From Protaetiibacter sp. (lineage in GTDB: Bacteria; Actinomycetota; Actinomycetes; Actinomycetales; Microbacteriaceae): DNA of 64,000 bases. Made by a program: the position numbers and the translations under genes. The stretch is taken from assembly GCA_030150265.1 (NCBI GenBank), contig JASLGG010000025.1, forward strand, positions 154,744 through 218,743, read 5' to 3'. Below are positions 58,695-64,000 of this stretch, piece after piece. Positions within the stretch are counted from its first letter, which is position 1. Each line of letters opens with the position of its first letter. Below the pieces are notes generated by a model. That model worked only from the letters and a program-made list of their open reading frames with translations, did no database searches and was not told the origin of the DNA.

Positions 58695-58742
58695 GGCGGC
58701 CTGCCGCATCCGCATCCGCATCCGCTTTGTCGGCCGACCCAC

Positions 58743-58756
58743 CTCCTTGATTCGGG
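58743..58756 (-). repeat. Single copy of the 14-nt CCCGAATCAAGGAG unit
   Basis: CTCCTTGATTCGGG, the reverse complement of the unit at 54812-54825, sits between convergent genes (cysteine desulfurase and IclR) in the 82-nt gap, as an isolated unit with no partner arm. Confidence 0.6.
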
Positions 58757-58776
58757 ACGAGCGGCGCGCGCCTCGC

Positions 58777-59547
58777 TCAGCTCGCGGGGCCGTGGTAACC
58801 GAGCCCCGAGCTGATGCGGTCGGCGGTCTCGATGACGATGCGGGCGAGCTCGGCCTCGCGTGTCTCGAGGTCGATCGTGGTGCGCGGCCCCGAGATGGAG
58901 ATGGCGGCGACGATGCGGCCCATCTGGTCGAGGATGGGCGCCGCGACCGAGGCGCGGCCGAGCACGAACTCCTCGACCTCGGTGGCGTAGCCGCGCCGCG
59001 CGACGACCGCGGCCTCGCGCTCGAGCGCGGCGGCATCCGTGATGGTCGCCTCGGTGAACGCGGCGAGCGGCAGCAGCTCGCGCCGGGCCGCCGCGCTGAA
59101 GCCCGGCAGCGTCGACTTGCCGATGCTCGTCGCGTGGATGGGCACCCGCTGCCCCATGAGGGTGTGCGACTTGGGGGAGAGGCGGCCCTCGAAGTTGCAG
59201 AGGTAGACGAGCTCGGCGCCGCGCAGCAGCGCGATGTTGACACCGAGTCCGAGCTCGGATGCGAGGTTCTGCGCGATCTGCCGGCCAACCCGGTGCACGG
59301 GGTTCTGGTTGATCGCCACGCCCGCGAGGGTCAGCAGTTCGGCGCCGAGGAAGTACAGGGTCGTGATGGGGTCGCGTTCGACGAGGCCCGCCGTCTCGAG
59401 CGTCGCGAGCAGGCGTGACGCCGTCGATTGGGTGATGCCTGCGGCCCGGGCCACGTCGCCCACGCGGAGCGGCTGGCCGTCGGCGAAGGCCTCGAGCACC
59501 GACACCGCCTTCTCGACGCTCTGGTTGGTGCTCTTGTCGGTAGACAT
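58777..59547 (-). CDS. IclR-family transcriptional regulator
   Basis: The 256-residue protein starts at ATG 59547 (MSTDKSTNQSVEKAVSVLEA) after AAGGA; 34 residues of upstream frame are not supported. The winged HTH is VGDVARAAGITQSTASRLLATLETAGLVER, and the IclR effector domain follows (HRVGRQIAQNLASELGL, PIHATSIGKSTLPGF, YATEVEEFVLGRASVAAPIL). It is divergent from the ABC transporter operon, and likely controls it through the two dyads between them. Confidence 0.93.
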   Translation of the reverse strand: MSTDKSTNQSVEKAVSVLEAFADGQPLRVGDVARAAGITQSTASRLLATLETAGLVERDPITTLYFLGAELLTLAGVAINQNPVHRVGRQIAQNLASELGLGVNIALLRGAELVYLCNFEGRLSPKSHTLMGQRVPIHATSIGKSTLPGFSAAARRELLPLAAFTEATITDAAALEREAAVVARRGYATEVEEFVLGRASVAAPILDQMGRIVAAISISGPRTTIDLETREAELARIVIETADRISSGLGYHGPAS

Positions 59548-59603
59548 CGACGTCCTTCGTGGTGGGTGCGACCGATGGTAGCGGCCCGAGACCCTCTCGG
59601 TAT

Positions 59604-59660
59604 ATGCACATAGTGCATGAGAGTTGCGCGATATGGCAAGCCCGTGCACGATGACTGCAC
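59604..59660. promoter_or_regulatory. Operator candidates for the IclR regulator
   Basis: ATGCAC-ATA-GTGCAT (59604-59618) is a perfect 6-3-6 palindrome. A second, looser dyad, GTGCA-CGATGAC-TGCAC (59644-59660), shares the TGCA core and ends 19 nt before the permease ATG. Both are AT-richer than the surroundings. They lie in the 132-nt gap between IclR and the ABC genes. Confidence 0.65.
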
Positions 59661-59679
59661 ACCACCCCGAAGGACGACG

Positions 59680-60621
59680 ATGACCTCACCCTCCGTGCGC
59701 GGCGACGCGGCCACGCTCCGGCCCCGTCGCGGCGCCCCGCTCTCCGAGCGCGCGTTCCTGGCGTTCCTGCTCGCGCCCGGCGTGCTGCTGCTGTGCGCGG
59801 TCGTGTTGTACCCGCTCATCCGCTCGCTCGTCTCGGCGTTCTTCCGCGAGAGCCTGCTCTACCCCGGCATGAGCTTCGTGGGGCTCGGCAACGTGCTCGA
59901 CGTGCTCGAGAAGGACTTCCTGCGGCTCACCTCGCAGACGCTCATCTTCACCGTGGGCGCCACGCTCATCCCGTTCCTCATCGGGCTCGCCCTCGCGCTC
60001 GTGCTCAACCAGCGCTTCCGCGGGCAGACCTTCCTGCGTGGTGCGTTCCTCATCCCGTGGCTCATCCCGGGCGTCGTCGTCTCCTTCCTGTGGATGTGGA
60101 TCTTCGACGCCAACTACGGCGTGCTGAACGGCATGCTCATGAGCCTCGGCCTCACCGACTCGCCGATCGCCTGGCTCTTCCAGACCGACACGGCGCGCGG
60201 TGCGCTCATCCTGGCCAAGACCTGGAACTCGTTCCCGTGGATCATGGTGATGCTGCTCGCCGGCCTGCAGACCGTGCCGACCGAGCTGCACGAGGCCGCC
60301 GCGATGGACGGTGCCGGCGTCGTGCGCCGCTTCTTCGCCGTGACCTGGCCGCACATCCGCGGCGTCGCCGGCCTCGTGATCCTGCTCGAGTTCATCTGGA
60401 ACTTCCAGCACTTCGACATGATCTTCGTGCTCACGGGAGGCGGCCCCGCCGGCACCACCGCCACCTTCGCGACCGCCGTCTACGACACGGCGTTCAAGGG
60501 CTACGACCTCGGCCACGCGGGAGCGCTCGGGCTGCTCTGGATGGTGCTGCTCACCGCGCTCACCGTCGTCTACGTGTGGCTCTCCGAACGGGGCGACGCC
60601 GAGAAGGGAACGGCCCGATGA
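59680..60621 (+). CDS. Sugar ABC transporter permease 1 (UgpA/MalF-like)
   Basis: The 313-residue membrane protein has six helices, the first near residues 30-50, and the permease EAA motif at HEAAAMDGAGVVRRFFAVTWPHI (near residue 205). Other conserved segments are FEWN-like FIWNFQHFDMIFVLTGGGPAGTT. It starts at ATG 59680 after GAAGGA. Its stop overlaps the second permease (ATGA). Together with it and the binding protein it forms a carbohydrate uptake-1 family importer; the sugar is not known. Confidence 0.93.
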   Translation: MTSPSVRGDAATLRPRRGAPLSERAFLAFLLAPGVLLLCAVVLYPLIRSLVSAFFRESLLYPGMSFVGLGNVLDVLEKDFLRLTSQTLIFTVGATLIPFLIGLALALVLNQRFRGQTFLRGAFLIPWLIPGVVVSFLWMWIFDANYGVLNGMLMSLGLTDSPIAWLFQTDTARGALILAKTWNSFPWIMVMLLAGLQTVPTELHEAAAMDGAGVVRRFFAVTWPHIRGVAGLVILLEFIWNFQHFDMIFVLTGGGPAGTTATFATAVYDTAFKGYDLGHAGALGLLWMVLLTALTVVYVWLSERGDAEKGTAR

Positions 60622-61457
60622 CCGCCCGACGCCGGAGAGGCCGCATCCGCTGGGGCACCTGGATCGCACTCGCCCTCATCGCGCTCTTCGCCTTCGCGCC
60701 GATCTACTGGCTGCTCGTCACCTCGCTCACGCCCAACGCGCAGGTGTTCCGCTTCCCGCCGACCCTCTGGCCGAGCGAGATCACCTTCGACCACTACGCC
60801 GAGGTGCTCGGCAACCCCGCGATCTTCGGCTACCTGCGCAACAGCGTCATCGTCTCGGTGATCACGGCCGTGCTCTCGGTGATCGTGTCGATGTACATGG
60901 GGTACGCCTTCTCGAAGTTCCGCTTCTGGGGCCGCAAGTCGCTCATGTACTTCGTGCTGTCGAGCCAGATGTTCCCGCAGGCGCTGCTGCTCGTGACGCT
61001 CTACCTGGTGTTCGCGCAGTTCGGGCTGCTCAACACCTACCTGGCGCTCATCATCTCGTTCACGACGTTCACGCTGCCGCTGTGCGTCTGGATGCTGAAG
61101 GGCTTCTTCGACGCACTGCCCGACGACCTCATCGAGGCGGCGCGCATCGACGGCGCGGGCCCGTGGCGGATCTTCCACTCGGTGATCCTGCCGCTCGCGG
61201 CGCCGGGCCTCATCGCATCCGGGCTGTTCGCCTTCGTGCGCGGCTGGAACGACTTCATCTTCGCGCTCACCCTCGCCGGACCGGACAAGCAGACGCTGCC
61301 GCCCGGCCTCGTGAACACCTTCATCAGCGAGGCGAGCACCTCGTGGCCCGCGCTCATGGCCGCATCGCTGCTGGTGTCGGTGCCGGTGTGCGTCGCCTTC
61401 ATCCTCCTCCAGCGCTTCCTCGTCGGCGGCATCACCGCCGGCGCCGTGAAGGGCTGA
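60618..61457 (+). CDS. Sugar ABC transporter permease 2 (UgpE/MalG-like)
   Basis: The 279-residue membrane protein has six helices and the EAA motif IEAARIDGAGPWRIFHSVILPL near residue 172. The N-terminus is basic (TARRRRGRIRWG) and the first helix follows. It ends FLVGGITAGAVKG, typical of MalG-class permeases. It overlaps the first permease by 4 nt. Confidence 0.94.
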   Translation: MTARRRRGRIRWGTWIALALIALFAFAPIYWLLVTSLTPNAQVFRFPPTLWPSEITFDHYAEVLGNPAIFGYLRNSVIVSVITAVLSVIVSMYMGYAFSKFRFWGRKSLMYFVLSSQMFPQALLLVTLYLVFAQFGLLNTYLALIISFTTFTLPLCVWMLKGFFDALPDDLIEAARIDGAGPWRIFHSVILPLAAPGLIASGLFAFVRGWNDFIFALTLAGPDKQTLPPGLVNTFISEASTSWPALMAASLLVSVPVCVAFILLQRFLVGGITAGAVKG

Positions 61458-61511
61458 TCCTCCGCAGTACCCCGCACCATCCATCCCCAACCACATGTTC
61501 GAAGGAGAATC

Positions 61512-62795
61512 ATGACGATCGAACTGTCCCGCCGCGACCTGCTGCGGTACTCGGCCATCGGCATCGGCGGTGCCGCCCTGTTCGGGCTCGCCGGCTGCGC
61601 CCCGGCCTCGACGCCGAACGCCCCGTCGACCGGCGGCACCGCGACCGACTTCGCGTTCGGCTCGTGGAGCCTCTCGGAGGACGCGCCGAAGCCCGTGCTG
61701 CAGGCCGCTATCGACAGCTTCGCGGGCTCCAAGAAGGTCGACGTGACGCCGGTCACGTATCCGTACAACGACTACCTCAACCAGCTCACCCTGCAGGTGC
61801 GCGGCGGCCAGTTCGCGGGCGCCGCGCAGCTCGACGTCGCGTGGCTCTCGGCGCTCGCCGCCCTCGGCAAGCTCACCGACCTCTCGAGCCTCGCCTCGGG
61901 CCGCGGCTACACGAGCGCCGGGCTGGGTGCCGGCCAGTACGACGGCACGCAGTACGGCCTCCCGTGGACGATCGGCGCCATCGGCCTCGTCGCCAACCAG
62001 GAGCTCTTCGACAAGGCGGGCGCCTCGCTCGCCCCGACCACGATCGAGGAGTTCGAGGACGGCCTGCGCGCGCTCAAGGGCATCGGCGTGATCCCCTACG
62101 CCGCCTCCACCAAGGCCGCCCAGCTCAAGGACATCTTCGTCTGGATGCAGACCTTCGGCTCGCCCGTCATCGACGGCGGCAAGACGACGGTCGGGGACGA
62201 GGCCTCGATCAAGGCCGTCGAGTGGTACAAGAAGCTCTACGACGAGGGCCTCATCGCGCCGGACGTGGACCGCGCCGCCGCCCGCACGCTCTTCGCGCAG
62301 GGCTCCGCCGCCCTCTACGACGACGCGCCGGTCGGCAAGGCGGCCGTCGTCGGCCAGTCGCCCGACAGCGCCTTCGGCGACAAGATGACCTCGATGGCCC
62401 GCCCCGTGCTCAAGGCGGGCGACACCCCGCAGCACGTGCTGTGGGGCCACCTCGTGGTGGTCGTCGACGGCGAGGGCGCGGGCACCGCGGCCGAGTTCGC
62501 GCAGTGGCTCACGAGCGACGAGAAGCAGACCGTCTCCTACTTCGAGGCGCTGGGCCTGCCGCCGACCACGGATGCGGCCCTCGCATCCGGTGCCGTCGCC
62601 GCCAACACCTACGTGAGCGACTTCACGAGCCGCGTCACCGCGACCGCGAAGCCGAGCCCGCTGTGGGTCTACCCCGGCTACGCCCAGATGGAGACCGCGG
62701 TCGCCGAGCAGGTGCAGGCCGTGCTCATCGGCCAGTCGTCGGCCTCCGACGCCATGAAGAGCGCCGGGTCGACGATCGCCGGCCTCATCGGCTGA
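61512..62795 (+). CDS. Extracellular sugar-binding lipoprotein of the ABC transporter
   Basis: The 427-residue protein has a twin-arginine motif and a lipobox together: ELSRRDLLRYSAIGIGG with LFGLAGC, Cys29 as the lipidation site. The mature part has the periplasmic binding protein pattern of family 1 (GSWSLSEDAPKPVLQAAIDSFAG, QYGLPWTIGAIGLVANQELFDKAG, ALYDDAPVGKAAVVGQSPD). It follows permease 2 by 54 nt with AGGAG before the ATG, an order where the binding protein comes after the permeases. Confidence 0.93.
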   Translation: MTIELSRRDLLRYSAIGIGGAALFGLAGCAPASTPNAPSTGGTATDFAFGSWSLSEDAPKPVLQAAIDSFAGSKKVDVTPVTYPYNDYLNQLTLQVRGGQFAGAAQLDVAWLSALAALGKLTDLSSLASGRGYTSAGLGAGQYDGTQYGLPWTIGAIGLVANQELFDKAGASLAPTTIEEFEDGLRALKGIGVIPYAASTKAAQLKDIFVWMQTFGSPVIDGGKTTVGDEASIKAVEWYKKLYDEGLIAPDVDRAAARTLFAQGSAALYDDAPVGKAAVVGQSPDSAFGDKMTSMARPVLKAGDTPQHVLWGHLVVVVDGEGAGTAAEFAQWLTSDEKQTVSYFEALGLPPTTDAALASGAVAANTYVSDFTSRVTATAKPSPLWVYPGYAQMETAVAEQVQAVLIGQSSASDAMKSAGSTIAGLIG

Positions 62796-62839
62796 CGCTG
62801 CCCACCCCGCCCACCCCACCCGCACCAACCCAGGACATC

Positions 62840-64000
62840 ATGCGCACTCAGACCATCGACTCGGACATCACCGTCATCGGGGGAGGTCTCGCCGGCGTCT
62901 GCGCTGCCATCAGCGCGGCGCGTCTCGGCAAGACCGTCGCCCTGATCGGGAACCGGCCGGTGCTCGGAGGCAACTCGTCCTCGGAGGTGCGGGTGTGGGT
63001 GGTCGGGGCGACCGCCCACGGCATCCAGCGCTTCGCGCGCGAGAGCGGGGTGATCGGCGAGCTCTACGTCGAGAACCAGTACCGCAACCCGGAGGGCAAC
63101 CCCATCATCTGGGACGAGGTCGTGCTCGACGCGGTGCGGGCGGAGCCGGGCATCCGCCTCTTCCTCAACACGGATGTGCGCGAGGTCGACGCCGCGGACG
63201 TCGACGGCGAGCGCGTCGTGCGTTCGGTGCACGGCTGGACGATGGGCTCGGAGCTCTGGACCGAGTTCCGGAGCCCCTACTTCCTCGACTGCACGGGCGA
63301 CGGTCTCGTCGGCCACCTCGCGGGCGCCGAGTACCGGCTCGGGCGCGAGGCGCGCAGCGAGTTCGGCGAGTCGTGGGCACCCGAGGAGGCCGACCTCGAG
63401 TTCCTCGGCTCGACGATCCTCTTCTACACGAAGGACCTCGGGCGCCCGGTCAAGTTCGTGCCGCCGGACTCCGCCAAGGACATCACCCGGACCCCGATCC
63501 CGAGCTCGCGCATCCTGCGCAGCGGCGACTCGGGCGCCCACTACTGGTGGATCGAGTGGGGCGGCGAGCTCGACATCGTGCACGACAACGAACGCATCCG
63601 CGACGAGCTGCGCTCGGTCATCTTCGGCATCTGGGACTACATCAAGAACTCGGGCCAGTTCGACGCCCAGACGCTCGACCTGGAGTGGGTCGGCGCGGTG
63701 CCCGGCAAGCGAGAGTACCGCCGCTTCCTCGGCGACCACGTGCTCACGCAGAACGACATCCTCGAGCAGACCGAGTTCGACGACGCGGTCGCCTTCGGCG
63801 GCTGGTCGATCGACCTGCACCCCGTCGAGGGCATGTATGCGACCGAGGCCGGGGCGCACCAGCGCTACTCGAACGGCATCTACGGCATCCCGTTCCGCAG
63901 CTACTACTCGCGCAACGTGGCGAACCTGCTGCTCGCGGGCCGGGACATCTCGGCGAGCCACGTGGCGTTCGGATCCTCGCGCGTCATGGCGACGTGCGGC
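62840..64000 (+). CDS. FAD-dependent oxidoreductase, 3' end cut by the window
   Basis: The open frame from ATG 62840 (after CCAGGAC) reaches the end of the window, 387 codons. It begins MRTQTIDSDITVIGGGLAGV with the FAD-binding GxGxxG-like GGGLAGVCAAISAARLG, then GNRPVLGGNSSSEVRVWV and VVLDAVRAEPGIRLFLNTDV. LAGRDISASHVAFGSSRVMATCG near the end is the second FAD-contact of the FAD_oxidored family. It probably acts on the imported sugar or its oxidised derivative; this is inferred from operon position. Confidence 0.88.
   Translation, partial: MRTQTIDSDITVIGGGLAGVCAAISAARLGKTVALIGNRPVLGGNSSSEVRVWVVGATAHGIQRFARESGVIGELYVENQYRNPEGNPIIWDEVVLDAVRAEPGIRLFLNTDVREVDAADVDGERVVRSVHGWTMGSELWTEFRSPYFLDCTGDGLVGHLAGAEYRLGREARSEFGESWAPEEADLEFLGSTILFYTKDLGRPVKFVPPDSAKDITRTPIPSSRILRSGDSGAHYWWIEWGGELDIVHDNERIRDELRSVIFGIWDYIKNSGQFDAQTLDLEWVGAVPGKREYRRFLGDHVLTQNDILEQTEFDDAVAFGGWSIDLHPVEGMYATEAGAHQRYSNGIYGIPFRSYYSRNVANLLLAGRDISASHVAFGSSRVMATCG

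Noticed and set aside
1..64000. tRNA and rRNA genes
   Set aside because: Looked for CCA ends and T-loop (GGTTCGAATCC) patterns on both strands; none found in the gaps.

Overview
The window is a very GC-rich actinobacterial chromosome segment, most likely from a member of the Microbacteriaceae. This is inferred from the gene order (rpsP-khpA-rimM-trmD, rplS-lepB-rnhB-DUF2469-yraN, dprA-xerC, rpsB-tsf-pyrH-frr-cdsA), F420-dependent luciferase-like oxidoreductases, GlgE-type glycogen metabolism, many apparently leaderless genes, and the short TCGAGTAGCCGC-type palindromes common in that family. I see no tRNA, rRNA, IS element, prophage or CRISPR array. Both ends of the window cut through genes.

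From 1 to about 7.6 kb lie an F420 oxidoreductase fragment, a small membrane protein, a gamma carbonic anhydrase, ffh, a second F420 oxidoreductase, the rpsP-khpA-rimM-trmD ribosome and tRNA block, and map. From 7.7 to 11.2 kb there is a small operon with a type III polyketide synthase, a methyltransferase, a membrane protein and a nitroreductase-family enzyme. From 11.3 to 31.1 kb is the conserved core: rplS, lepB, rnhB, DUF2469, yraN, comM-like, dprA, a phosphodiesterase, xerC, an M23 peptidase, a RIO kinase, rpsB, tsf, pyrH, DUF3097, frr, cdsA, a DivIVA-domain protein, a secreted lysozyme-fold protein, a Na+/H+ antiporter, a zinc-ribbon protein and a hydrolase.

From 31.1 to 43.8 kb is a more variable region: a surface-anchored protein, a large P-loop/HTH regulator divergent from an NAD(P)-binding protein, a LysR regulator divergent from a PLP decarboxylase, an AI-2E-family permease overlapping a 693-residue DivIVA-like coiled coil, a membrane protein with an internal lipobox, and a thioredoxin-fold/TPR protein.

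From 44 to 57.5 kb is an alpha-glucan locus (glgB and glgE on the minus strand, glgP on plus, glgX and ybaK on minus). Between glgE and glgP sits a five-gene cassette of three SipW-class secreted proteins, a membrane-anchored secreted protein and an archaeal/ER-type signal peptidase. From 57.5 kb onward come a cysteine-desulfurase-family enzyme, an IclR regulator and a divergent carbohydrate ABC importer (two permeases, a binding protein, no ATPase) followed by a flavoprotein cut by the window end.

The most notable signals outside genes are: a three-copy 3'-UTR element whose two hairpins keep pairing through compensatory changes; strong over-use of the hexamer GGATGC/GCATCC that appears to override codon choice; several other inverted-repeat families at gene ends; and a group of genes whose -10 box lies about 6-7 nt before the start codon.
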